Of a stretch of DNA of 64,000 nucleotides, positions 36,638 through 44,227 are shown in pieces. The first letter of the stretch is position 1, and the number at the start of each line of letters is the position of its first letter. Position numbers and translations under genes: made by a program. This DNA is from Bacillus sp. SD088. Its GTDB lineage: Bacteria > Bacillota > Bacilli > Bacillales > Bacillaceae_C. Under the pieces are notes generated by a model. It was not told the DNA's origin, made no database searches, and was given only the letters and a program-made list of their open reading frames with translations. The DNA lies in assembly GCF_017355205.1 (NCBI RefSeq), contig NZ_JADIJK010000018.1, positions 43,229 to 107,228 on the forward strand, given 5' to 3'.

Positions 36638-36877
36638 TCTTTAGACCTCCTCAATGCCTAGTTATTTGTATTATTTCCATTTGGGCCTTGAGCAAAACTT
36701 CAAATTTTAAATCTTGTTCTTGTGTCAGTATTTTCTCTCGTTTGTGCTCCTTTCTTCCGCATTAAGAGGACTGATACACGACTTCTCCAACGTATTGCCG
36801 CCATCTTTTTTCTCGCAACAACATTGTAAAAAAATCATGATTCATTGAAGATTAAGGGATGGAAGAATTTGAAAGTA

Positions 36878-36906
36878 TTGACTTAAAAATATTAATCTAG
36901 TATAAT
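36878..36906 (+). promoter_or_regulatory. Promoter of tRNA-Val
   Basis: TTGACT (36878-36883) and TATAAT (36901-36906) are 17 bases apart, a near-perfect sigma-A promoter 27 bases upstream of the mature tRNA. The rest of the gap back to 36638 shows no clear gene. Confidence 0.88.
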
Positions 36907-36932
36907 TAAACTTGTCTTTAACATAATATATT

Positions 36933-37005
36933 GATTCTGTAGCTCAGCTGGGAGAGCGCCACCTTGACAGGGTGGAGGTCGCTGGTTCGAGACCAGTCAG
37001 AATCA
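36933..37005 (+). tRNA. tRNA-Val (anticodon GAC)
   Basis: The 73-base sequence folds as a standard cloverleaf: acceptor GATTCTG/CAGAATC, D stem GCTC/GAGC, anticodon stem CCACC/GGTGG with loop TTGACAG (anticodon GAC), T arm GCTGG-TTCGAGA-CCAGT and discriminator A. CCA is not encoded. It has its own promoter and terminator and is not part of a tRNA cluster. Confidence 0.95.
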
Positions 37006-37013
37006 CTACGAAT

Positions 37014-37050
37014 CGTCAAATGTTGATATAACAGCGTTTGGCGTTTTTTT
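37014..37050 (+). terminator. Terminator after tRNA-Val
   Basis: CGTCAAATGTT pairs with AACAGCGTTTGGCG (with G-U pairs) and runs into TTTTTTT. Confidence 0.8.
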
Positions 37051-37071
37051 ATTCTAGGAAATTATAAAGTG

Positions 37072-37290
37072 AAGCTTCAATCGATGCAAAGAATGTGTTA
37101 GTGCAGACGTAGCGATTGTTATCGCGAACTTCATCATGATCCTCATCCCCCACTGAATGTCAGAGGATCGCTGGAGCTAGATTAGGGTATTTAGCTTCTC
37201 CGTATTCTTTAAAGCCTTGTGATGGTATTAACTCCTAGCCTATGGATTTGTTGCATGATGCCCTGTTGATGGAAGGAATGAACTGAATAA
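37072..37290 (+). repeat. Degenerate TTACTGCCCGTTGAT-type repeat
   Basis: The gap between the tRNA and the next gene carries agtgaagcttcaatcgatg (as at 16735), then gcttctccgtattctttaaagcc (as at 36-60) and catgatgccctgttgatgg. It is a longer but worn copy of the repeat seen in pieces at the left edge and after sspD. No gene is seen. Confidence 0.5.
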
Positions 37291-37343
37291 TCGGTTTAAG
37301 AATAGAATGTATTAGAAACGAAAATGAGTTGGATTAAATACAC

Positions 37344-37922
37344 ATGAATAATCATTTGAAGGAAATAATCGGTTATTTTCTCCTGACAATTGGAACTATA
37401 CAATCGGCCATCGGCAATACTCCTCAATTACATTTAAGCGAAAAACAAAGCTATCAATTGCGATTGATAGGAAATGTTTTGCAAGCTTCGGGAAGTGCAT
37501 TGGCCGCAGATGGCCAAGGTTCAGTATCTCTCGAAAAAATCGGAGATGAAATTCAAGAAACAGGGAATTCTACCGTTTTCACAGGGATGTTGCTTTATGG
37601 CTATTCTGAGGAAGAGACAGAACAAAGAGTAGTTATTGCAGGAACTTGGATGCAGGCTTTAGGGAGTTTTGTAGGACTGGCAGATGAGTTTTTTGATAGT
37701 ACAGAAGCTGGAAGAGCGGAAAATATTGTTGGAAACCTTTTACAAGGCATTGGGAACTCCTTGCAAGCAATAAGTACTATTCAGGAACTGCACGGAAATA
37801 ACTCGGAACAAGGTCAGATTGGGACAGTGGGAAGTTGGATTCAGACTACAGGATCTGTTATATCCTTGATTGGCCAAATCCAAGAGGAAGCGGAGGAAAT
37901 ACGTCTCAACATGAATGAATAA
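37344..37922 (+). CDS. Glycine/glutamine repetitive protein (DUF6944-like)
   Basis: This 192-residue acidic protein is built from imperfect repeats of roughly 20-40 residues with the pattern G-x3-Q-A/T-x-G-x2: GTIQSAIGN, GNVLQASGSALAA, GTWMQALGSFVG, GNLLQGIGNSLQA and GSWIQTTGSVISL. Each repeat looks like an amphipathic helix with small residues on one face, which suggests self-packing. I recall similar Bacillus proteins listed as DUF6944 repetitive proteins; the function is unknown. There is no signal peptide or strongly hydrophobic helix. Its start has only a weak ribosome-binding site. It lies between a tRNA and a zinc-ribbon gene. Confidence 0.75.
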   Translation: MNNHLKEIIGYFLLTIGTIQSAIGNTPQLHLSEKQSYQLRLIGNVLQASGSALAADGQGSVSLEKIGDEIQETGNSTVFTGMLLYGYSEEETEQRVVIAGTWMQALGSFVGLADEFFDSTEAGRAENIVGNLLQGIGNSLQAISTIQELHGNNSEQGQIGTVGSWIQTTGSVISLIGQIQEEAEEIRLNMNE

Positions 37923-38046
37923 AATAATTATAGGATTGTATTTAAAGCATCTTTATTATTAGATGCTTTTTTGATACGTCAAAATTAGGAGATAGAGAAC
38001 TATTGTAGAGATATTTAATACTGAAGGACTCCATCTTATGATAAGG

Positions 38047-38223
38047 TTAAATACTTTTCATCATGCCACAGGACTTACATTTTCGGATTAACTTACCCTC
38101 TTGTAAATAGCTGTGAAAAGCAGCATTATTACAGTTGTCACACCGACCGCTGTTTATATCAGGGTGCTCCTTTAATATGTATATAGTATTAAGATCATAT
38201 TTTTCAGTGTCTATGGTGATCAT
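38047..38223 (-). CDS. Small zinc-ribbon protein (58 aa)
   Basis: Two CxxC pairs (CDNC and CKSC, about 20 residues apart) near the C-terminus suggest a single zinc ribbon. The N-terminal half (DTEKYDLNTIYILKEHPDIN) is otherwise unremarkable. The ATG at 38223 is almost touching AAAGG, so the exact start is unsure. Such small ribbons may bind nucleic acid or a protein partner. No family is recognised. Confidence 0.55.
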   Translation of the reverse strand: MITIDTEKYDLNTIYILKEHPDINSGRCDNCNNAAFHSYLQEGKLIRKCKSCGMMKSI

Positions 38224-38403
38224 CCTTTCTTGATGCCTAATATATATTAGCACAAAATTGTCATAATAACAGCTTTTATTTGTGCTATACACTCTAGTAA
38301 GAGATATTATAGGAACCTAAAGTTCACTACTTAACTTAATAACTCTTTCCAAAGTGATGAATTAACATTGCTTAATACCAATTACGCAAAAAGAGGTGAT
38401 GAA

Positions 38404-38523
38404 ATGAAAGTTTTACTTGTAGCAGTATTATCCACTAATCCTTTAACAGCTACTCTGGAGAATATTTCATCATCATATTTCCACGCAATTCAGTTAAATC
38501 CAATCTTCGTCCTTGGAACTTAA
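38404..38523 (+). pseudogene. Truncated ORF running into repeat DNA (39 aa)
   Basis: A good site (AGAGGTGATGAA) and an ATG open a frame beginning MKVLLVAVLSTNPLTATLEN, a start typical of a Rossmann or B12-binding-like first strand. From about 38490 the DNA becomes half of a GAGGCTGGGACAAAA-type repeat, and the frame stops in it at 38521. It looks like the left end of a gene whose remainder was lost at the repeat. The parent family cannot be named. Confidence 0.5.
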
Positions 38524-38558
38524 CGTTTTACTTATATCCCAGCCTTTTCATTCCACAT
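38490..38558 (+). repeat. Half copy of the GAGGCTGGGACAAAA-type repeat
   Basis: The text cttcgtccttggaacttaac followed by tatcccagcctttt matches the right half of the copies at 46.8 and 55.0 kb. The left half is missing. Confidence 0.65.
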
Positions 38559-38716
38559 TATCAAGACAGTATGGATGGATATACGATAAAATCGTTACAT
38601 TTCTTGTTGGAAAGTCCCCTCTTTTCTTGTAACTCAATCGGACTGTTAGTTGAAGGAAATTAGTATTAGTACCTCGAATAAGTAATGTATAAACTAAATT
38701 AGCGAGGTATCCATCT

Positions 38717-39721
38717 ATGGATCAAAAATTTATTGAAGCATTCACTCAAGAAATTCAATCCATTGGAGCAGTTAAATTTGGTATTGAAATGAGTGATTTA
38801 ACCCATATTGGCAATTGGCAGAATTTTATATATGAGTACTCAAAAAATGATCAAGATTACATATTAAGGTTTACTCCTAATGCTCATCGTAGTGTAAATG
38901 CAGTAAAGGGAGAAATTGATTGGCTTCTTTATTTAGCCAAAAACGGTGTCTCTGTATCTAGTCCCATCCAATCTAAACAAGGTGTTTATGTAGAGGTAAT
39001 TGATAAACCCGATGTGAAATTCATTGTGACATCTTTTATAAAAGCAGAAGGTTCAAAGATTGATTATCCTGAGTGTCTAAGTGATACAAATCTATACTAC
39101 AACCTTGGTAAGATTATGGGGAAAATCCATTGCTTATCAAAAAGCTATAAACCAAAGGAGGAATCTATTTGGAGGCACGACTGGAACCAGAATTATTATC
39201 TGCAAAACATTCGAAAGTTTGTCCCATCAGATCAATATTTAGTTTATCAATCTTGTGACGAACTCATTGAAAAAATCCAATCCAGTTTTCCTAGAGATGA
39301 GCATTCCTATGGACTTATTCACGGTGATATAGGAGTTGGAAATTTCCTAGTAAAGGATAAAGGAATAATCACTCTTTTTGATTTTGATGAGGCACAGTAT
39401 AGTTGGTTTGTTGAAGATATTGCTATACCCTTATATTATTTTGTTTATGTTTATGGAGGCGAAGCTGGAAAAGCGAGTAAGGAATCTCAAGCTCGCTTAT
39501 TTATGGAGCATTTCTTAAAAGGATATAAAGAGGAAAACTATTTTGATGAAAAATGGTTAAAACAGATTCCTATTTTTCTACAATTAAGAGAAATAATTGT
39601 TTATATTGGCTGTTATCGCAGTTGGGATTTATCAAACATAGACCAATGGAGTATCGATTTTTTGAAGGAAAGTAAAGTAAGAATTGAGACGAGTGAACCG
39701 GTTGTTAATATATGGAATTAA
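38717..39721 (+). CDS. Phosphotransferase enzyme family protein (APH-like)
   Basis: This 334-residue protein has the aminoglycoside-phosphotransferase kinase fold. The catalytic loop is LIHGDIGVGNFL (His202, Asp204, Asn209) and the metal-binding Asp is in LFDFDEA (Asp222). Members phosphorylate small hydroxyl compounds: aminoglycosides, macrolides, homoserine, methylthioribose or choline. The N-lobe is short, and the overall length suggests the homoserine kinase II/YerI-like branch rather than a known resistance enzyme. It starts a plus-strand set of GNAT, NUDIX and HAD genes. GAGGT lies ten bases before the ATG. Confidence 0.82.
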   Translation: MDQKFIEAFTQEIQSIGAVKFGIEMSDLTHIGNWQNFIYEYSKNDQDYILRFTPNAHRSVNAVKGEIDWLLYLAKNGVSVSSPIQSKQGVYVEVIDKPDVKFIVTSFIKAEGSKIDYPECLSDTNLYYNLGKIMGKIHCLSKSYKPKEESIWRHDWNQNYYLQNIRKFVPSDQYLVYQSCDELIEKIQSSFPRDEHSYGLIHGDIGVGNFLVKDKGIITLFDFDEAQYSWFVEDIAIPLYYFVYVYGGEAGKASKESQARLFMEHFLKGYKEENYFDEKWLKQIPIFLQLREIIVYIGCYRSWDLSNIDQWSIDFLKESKVRIETSEPVVNIWN

Positions 39722-39826
39722 TAGGATATTAATGAACGAGTTAAGAAAATAATTGGTAAGAGCTCGGCATATGGCCAGAATTTTGCAATCAAAAGAGTTC
39801 CTCTATCATAGTCATTGGAGGTTAGT

Positions 39827-40279
39827 ATGTCTGTTGAAATTTTGCCATTTACTGAAATATATGCTGAATCGGTTAAGCAATTGATTATTAATGTTCATCA
39901 AGAGTTTGGTTTTGATTATGATCGAAGACTAGACGTCGACTTGGATAAGATATCTCACATCTATGGAGGCCGAGGTGGATTTTGCATTGCTATTGATAAC
40001 GGGAACATAATTGGGACCTCAGCTTTAAGAGAAGATACCCAATGTACAGGGACTCTGAAGCGTATGTACCTGCTACCACCCTTTCGTGGAAAAGGAATAG
40101 GTCAAATGCTGTTACGACAGGTGATTGAACATGCAAAGCAACAGGAATATGAAGAAATTCTTCTCGATACGGTTACCTGGCAAAAAAGTGCAGTAAAATT
40201 ATATGAAAAATATGGATTTATAAAAACTGGCTATAAGGGTTCTCAACTTTTTTATCAGCTTACATTGGCAAACCGATAA
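39827..40279 (+). CDS. GNAT family N-acetyltransferase
   Basis: This 150-residue acetyltransferase has the acetyl-CoA pyrophosphate loop LPPFRGKGIGQMLL and the C-terminal AVKLYEKYGFIKTGY. Its acceptor is unknown. The ATG at 39827 was chosen because GGAGG lies six bases upstream; the longer in-frame reading starts within that site. It lies in a plus-strand series with a phosphotransferase, a NUDIX hydrolase and a HAD phosphatase, each separated by 40-145 bases, suggesting recruitment as single genes. Confidence 0.85.
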   Translation: MSVEILPFTEIYAESVKQLIINVHQEFGFDYDRRLDVDLDKISHIYGGRGGFCIAIDNGNIIGTSALREDTQCTGTLKRMYLLPPFRGKGIGQMLLRQVIEHAKQQEYEEILLDTVTWQKSAVKLYEKYGFIKTGYKGSQLFYQLTLANR

Positions 40280-40423
40280 TGAATGTGTTTTTATAGACTT
40301 ATAATCTCAACTTCATAGCTTTGGATTATTCCATCTCTAGCATATTTATAATTTGTTTGAAAAATCCCCTTGATCAAGCATTTTTTTATTTTTCTGGTGT
40401 AAGATAGAGAGTGGAGGGATACG

Positions 40424-40888
40424 ATGAACATAAGAAATTCGGCAAAAGCGATTATTATTCAAGATGGGCAATTGTTGGCAATCAAAAAACAGGATACCGA
40501 TGGGATTTATTATATTTTACCAGGTGGCGGCCAAGAGCATGGAGAAACGCTTTATGAAGCATTAGAAAGAGAATGTGTAGAAGAAGTCAACGCAAGTGTA
40601 AAGATTGATCATTTACTATTTATCCGTGAATATATTGGAAAAAATCATGAACATTTTACCTTTGATTCAGATGTGCATCAAATTGAATATATGTTTTTGT
40701 GTCAAATAAAGGGAAATTCTAATAATGTGGGAAATGGCCGCTCGCCTGATGATGGGCAAATCAGTGTGGAGTGGCTGCCTTTAACGGAGTTATTAAACTA
40801 TAGGCTCTATCCTCAATCCATACGCCAGTATGTTCTTGATCATGTTGAGGGGAATAATCTTCCTGTTTATTTAGGAGATATCAACTAA
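40424..40888 (+). CDS. NUDIX hydrolase
   Basis: This 154-residue protein has the Nudix box from Gly35 to Ala57: G-x5-E41 ... R49-E50-C-V-E53-E54 (the last Gly is replaced by Asn56). The Glu residues hold magnesium for cleavage of a nucleoside diphosphate linked to another group. The substrate is unknown. The ATG is preceded by GTGGAGGG. It shares strand and neighbourhood with a GNAT and a HAD gene. Confidence 0.88.
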   Translation: MNIRNSAKAIIIQDGQLLAIKKQDTDGIYYILPGGGQEHGETLYEALERECVEEVNASVKIDHLLFIREYIGKNHEHFTFDSDVHQIEYMFLCQIKGNSNNVGNGRSPDDGQISVEWLPLTELLNYRLYPQSIRQYVLDHVEGNNLPVYLGDIN

Positions 40889-40927
40889 AATACATATTGT
40901 TCACTATACAAGGTTAGGAGGTTTTTT

Positions 40928-41599
40928 ATGGTTGAGGCAATATTTTTTGATTTATATGAAACACTGATTACGGAATGGCAAAATAATCAGAGGAAAGCAA
41001 CATACTCCAGTGTAGAGTTAGGAATAGATGCAAAATTTTTTAAAAAGGCATGGTCTGACAGAAGAGAAAAGAGAATGGATGGTACTTTCCCCGATCATCA
41101 AAGCTGCCTTAAGGATATATTGCAATCGCTCAACAAGCCAATAAATGAAAATGTAATTGAAGAAATTCACCAACGCCGATTAAAGGCAAAATTGGTTCCT
41201 TTTAAAGAAATAGACAGTGAAATACTGCAAATGCTGCAAATATTGAAAGACAGCAATATAAAAATTGGCTTAATTAGTAATTGTACTGCCGAGGAAGTCG
41301 CCGGATGGGAAACTTCTTCACTAGCCTATTTTTTTGATAATGTAGTTTTTTCATATAAGGTAAAACAAGCTAAACCGAATGCTGAAATATATTTGACGGC
41401 GTGTCAGCGGCTAAAGGTTTCCCCTGAGCACTCTCTTTTTATTGGTGATGGTGGCTCAAATGAATTATATGGTGCTGCAAAAGTTGGCTTAAAAGCTTAT
41501 CAAGCAACATGGTTTCAACCAGATTTTATAAGCGAAAGAGTAACAGGCTTTCCTAAGTTAGACAATCCCATGCAAATAATAGAACTTATCGAAGAGTAA
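40928..41599 (+). CDS. HAD family hydrolase
   Basis: This 223-residue protein has motif I in FFDLYETL (Asp8 nucleophile, Tyr in place of the usual Asp10 acid/base), motif II in LISNC, the Lys in KVKQAKPNAEIY and motif IV in FIGDGGSNELYGAA. The cap is of the C1 type. The Tyr at the second position is common in haloacid dehalogenase-like proteins and may reduce phosphatase activity. GGAGG lies seven bases before the ATG. The preceding NUDIX gene ends 39 bases away. Confidence 0.85.
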   Translation: MVEAIFFDLYETLITEWQNNQRKATYSSVELGIDAKFFKKAWSDRREKRMDGTFPDHQSCLKDILQSLNKPINENVIEEIHQRRLKAKLVPFKEIDSEILQMLQILKDSNIKIGLISNCTAEEVAGWETSSLAYFFDNVVFSYKVKQAKPNAEIYLTACQRLKVSPEHSLFIGDGGSNELYGAAKVGLKAYQATWFQPDFISERVTGFPKLDNPMQIIELIEE

Positions 41600-41854
41600 A
41601 TCACTGATTTGATCTAACATTTAGATTACATCCTTTATACAAGACTCAAAGCAAAGTCTAGCGAAAATCATACCGAGATTTTCCTTATTTATTTCAGACA
41701 TCTGTAGATGCGCGATCACAAAACATTTCCTTTCCCAAAAGACTATCGTATAATGTGTAAAGAATAATAGAATCCGGTTATTTTTTGAGAGTTTCTATAA
41801 ATCTCTTTTTTTATGGTCAAAACTTAATAATGTTAGAGGAAAGGTGTTACTAAT

Positions 41855-43072
41855 TTGAAACGTTTCGATAAAAATTCAAGAATTAAGTTGGCATTATTGC
41901 TTGGGTCGTTGGCAGCTTTAGGCCCCCTTACTATTGATATGTATTTGCCTTCATTTCCAACCATAACCCAAGATTTTCATACCAACGCTTCTCTTGTCCA
42001 GTTTAGCTTAACAGCTTGCTTACTTGGACTTGGATTTGGCCAAGTGATTATTGGACCGATGAGTGATGTTCAAGGAAGACGAAAACCATTATTACTATTT
42101 CTCTTCCTATACTTTGTCGCATCTATTTTCTGTGCTTTTGCTCCAAATATCTCAGTGTTTATCACTGCCCGCTTTACTCAAGGCTTCGCCGCTGCTGGCG
42201 GCATTGTTATTTCTCGTGCTATTGTGCGCGATTTATATCAAGGGCGGGAATTAACTAAGTTTTTTTCATTACTAATGCTCATTAACAATTTAGCGCCAAT
42301 TCTAGCGCCAGTTGCAGGCAGTAGTATTTTATTGTTCACCAATTGGAAAGGCGTGTTTGTTACATTAGGTTTTGTCGGGATTCTTCTCGTCACGTTCGTC
42401 TCACTGAAATTAACTGAAAGCTTACCTGAGGAAAATAGAGTGCCTAGTAATATTGGGCAGACCTTTAGAAATTTCCTCTCTCTCATAATGGACCGAAAGT
42501 TTTTAGGATTTGCCCTTACGCAAGGGTTTATTTCAGCGGGTATTTTTGCCTATGTTTCCGGGACACCGTTTGTTTATCAAAATATTTATGGGGCCTCTCC
42601 ACAATTATTTAGTGTACTCTTTGCGATGAATGGCATTGGAATTATGATTGGAACCCAAGTTGTCGGTCGTCTTGCTGATAAGGTGTCAGAAGAACGCTTT
42701 TTAAAAATTGGATTATCATTGGCAATGATTGCAAGTAGTGCGCTACTTTTAGCCGTATTTTTCAAAGGCCCGCTTGTCACAATCGTTATTCCAATTTTCT
42801 TTTTCGTCTCATCCATGGGGATCATTTCAACATCATCGTTTTCCTTGGCAATGGAAACACAAGGACATATTGCCGGAAGTGCTGCGGCTCTTTTAGGTTT
42901 ACTTCCTTTTGTACTTGGCTCCGTTTCCGCTCCTCTTGTTGGGATTGCAGGAGAATATTCGGCTCAACCAATGGGTGTGCTTATTTTTTGTGCAGCCTTA
43001 TTCGCCACCCTTTCATACTACGGATTAGCGAGCAAAACCCGGCCCCGCGTAAAAAATAAATATGCTTCATGA
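41855..43072 (+). CDS. Bcr/CflA family multidrug efflux MFS transporter
   Basis: This 405-residue protein has twelve membrane helices. The drug:H+ antiporter signatures are present: LGPLTIDMYLPSFPTI in helix 1 (the acidic residue of the Bcr/CflA group), GPMSDVQGRRKPLLL between helices 2 and 3, and FTQGFAAAGGIVISRAIVRD in helix 4. It probably exports small drugs such as bicyclomycin or chloramphenicol-like compounds in exchange for protons. The start is TTG with AGGAAAGGTG upstream. A strong terminator follows. It may belong functionally to the preceding resistance-like genes but has its own 255-base upstream region. Confidence 0.88.
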   Translation: MKRFDKNSRIKLALLLGSLAALGPLTIDMYLPSFPTITQDFHTNASLVQFSLTACLLGLGFGQVIIGPMSDVQGRRKPLLLFLFLYFVASIFCAFAPNISVFITARFTQGFAAAGGIVISRAIVRDLYQGRELTKFFSLLMLINNLAPILAPVAGSSILLFTNWKGVFVTLGFVGILLVTFVSLKLTESLPEENRVPSNIGQTFRNFLSLIMDRKFLGFALTQGFISAGIFAYVSGTPFVYQNIYGASPQLFSVLFAMNGIGIMIGTQVVGRLADKVSEERFLKIGLSLAMIASSALLLAVFFKGPLVTIVIPIFFFVSSMGIISTSSFSLAMETQGHIAGSAAALLGLLPFVLGSVSAPLVGIAGEYSAQPMGVLIFCAALFATLSYYGLASKTRPRVKNKYAS

Positions 43073-43112
43073 GAAATATATGGCGGCTTAAAGAACGTCA
43101 TCTCTAGTGGGT

Positions 43113-43155
43113 CTCCAAAAGGCTTAAGATAGCAGCCTTTTGGAGGCCTTTTTCA
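43113..43155 (+). terminator. Terminator after the Bcr/CflA gene
   Basis: CTCCAAAAGGCT pairs with AGCCTTTTGGAG and is followed by GCCTTTTTC. Confidence 0.9.
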
Positions 43156-43304
43156 TCCGAGCACATCATTCCTTAGAGCCTTCATGGATTCAGATTGGAT
43201 ATCAAATCTCGTTCACAATGTGGGAATGGGCTTAAATCACACTCACGTAATAACAACTATTCAATAAAATATTGTAGGATCATACTTGCGAGGAGGTTTA
43301 TGGA

Positions 43305-43760
43305 ATGAACATGCCTGATGAAGCTGGCAATAGCACAAGACAAGAAGTCGTCGATCAATTATTAGGTTCCATTGCTCACGAAGAAATGGCATTAGCCAAT
43401 CTTCTTAATGCTGGTGCATCGAAGCTACACGCCTTTATTGGTTCAGAATATAATTTCCCAACTCAACCATCTAACCAAGAAATTATGACAATGAATAAAG
43501 CCGCTCTCCATCTTTTAAGGTCAGCTGTGATGAAAGATTGGTTTTTATTAAACAAGCTAGAAGAGATCTTTGCATTTGATGAAAGACAAAATGCCTCTGA
43601 CACCCCGAACCTATTTACTGAAGAGATGGTTGAAGAAGTAAATGAAGACACTGAGCCCGAAGTTGCTGAGGAGGAGAACGATGCACCCAATAGTCAAGGG
43701 GAATCCAATGAAGATAATTTAGGTGGGCAAGATGAACCCGAAGAATTCTTCAATGAATGA
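43305..43760 (+). CDS. Uncharacterised protein with helical head and acidic tail
   Basis: This is a 151-residue protein. The N-terminal 100 residues are helical, with a ferritin-like phrase GSIAHEEMALANLLNAGASK. The last 45 residues are almost all Glu, Asp, Asn and Gln. The ATG at 43305 follows AGGAGG by eight bases. Its 3' end overlaps the next gene by 29 bases, so the two products probably act together. HEE-type motifs of this kind occur in spore coat-associated proteins of Bacillus, but I cannot name the family. A sporulation role is only a guess based on the nearby spore genes. Confidence 0.65.
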   Translation: MNMPDEAGNSTRQEVVDQLLGSIAHEEMALANLLNAGASKLHAFIGSEYNFPTQPSNQEIMTMNKAALHLLRSAVMKDWFLLNKLEEIFAFDERQNASDTPNLFTEEMVEEVNEDTEPEVAEEENDAPNSQGESNEDNLGGQDEPEEFFNE

Positions 43761-44211
43761 AGCTAGTGACTCTCTTCTCGTTTTGTGGGAAGCGATGATC
43801 ACATATCATAAAGCTTTACTGTTTCTTTGGAGAGGCATGCATGCTAGTGGGCTCGACGAAAGATTATTGGTCCGATCCATTGCAGATTCATATGAATATA
43901 TGCATGCATTTGTTCAATTTCTTATTCAGAGATATGAATTAACTGAACTTGCACAAACTCCGCTTCCCCTTCCTGTATTCATTGAAGAAACAGAAATATT
44001 GATCCATGAAATTTATTATTTTTCACATGAATGTATCGCCTCCCTTTATCATATAAGGAAGATTTCATGCTTACAAACGAATATTTTACATGATTTGTTA
44101 TGGTTGCAATCTATAAGTCAGCAAAAAGAAACGGAAAACAATCCAAATACAAAATGGTTAACTTATGAAGTATTTAATCCTATTTCTACATTAAAGGAGG
44201 GCCAAAAATAA
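43732..44211 (+). CDS. Uncharacterised helical protein coupled to the preceding gene
   Basis: This 159-residue all-helical protein is rich in His, Tyr and Leu (HKALLFLWRGMHASG, HEIYYFSHECIASLYHIRKI). The ATG at 43732 was chosen because AGGTGGG lies six bases upstream; an ATG seven codons later is possible. It overlaps the acidic-tailed gene, which implies translational coupling. No metal motif is certain, although several His and Glu residues are spaced like a four-helix bundle. The family is not recognised. Confidence 0.65.
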   Translation: MNPKNSSMNEASDSLLVLWEAMITYHKALLFLWRGMHASGLDERLLVRSIADSYEYMHAFVQFLIQRYELTELAQTPLPLPVFIEETEILIHEIYYFSHECIASLYHIRKISCLQTNILHDLLWLQSISQQKETENNPNTKWLTYEVFNPISTLKEGQK

Positions 44212-44221
44212 CCTGGCCCCT
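44199..44221. terminator. Short two-way hairpin
   Basis: GGGCCA and TGGCCC pair around nine bases; the stop codon of the 43732 gene lies in the loop. It separates this gene from the convergent TRAP permease. Confidence 0.6.
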
Positions 44222-44227
44222 TATACT

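Noticed and set aside
36640..36830. Possible small frames on the minus strand upstream of the 40-residue gene
   Set aside because: One frame ends overlapping the next ribosome-binding site and reads plausibly (LTQEQDLKFEVLLKAQMEII), but it has no usable start codon near its AAAGGAG site. Another has an ATG but no ribosome-binding site.
41853..41868. GAAACGTTTC palindrome at the Bcr/CflA start as a CcpA cre site
   Set aside because: It is one base short of the cre spacing (TGNAANCGNWNNCA) and overlaps the start codon, so a chance match is more likely.
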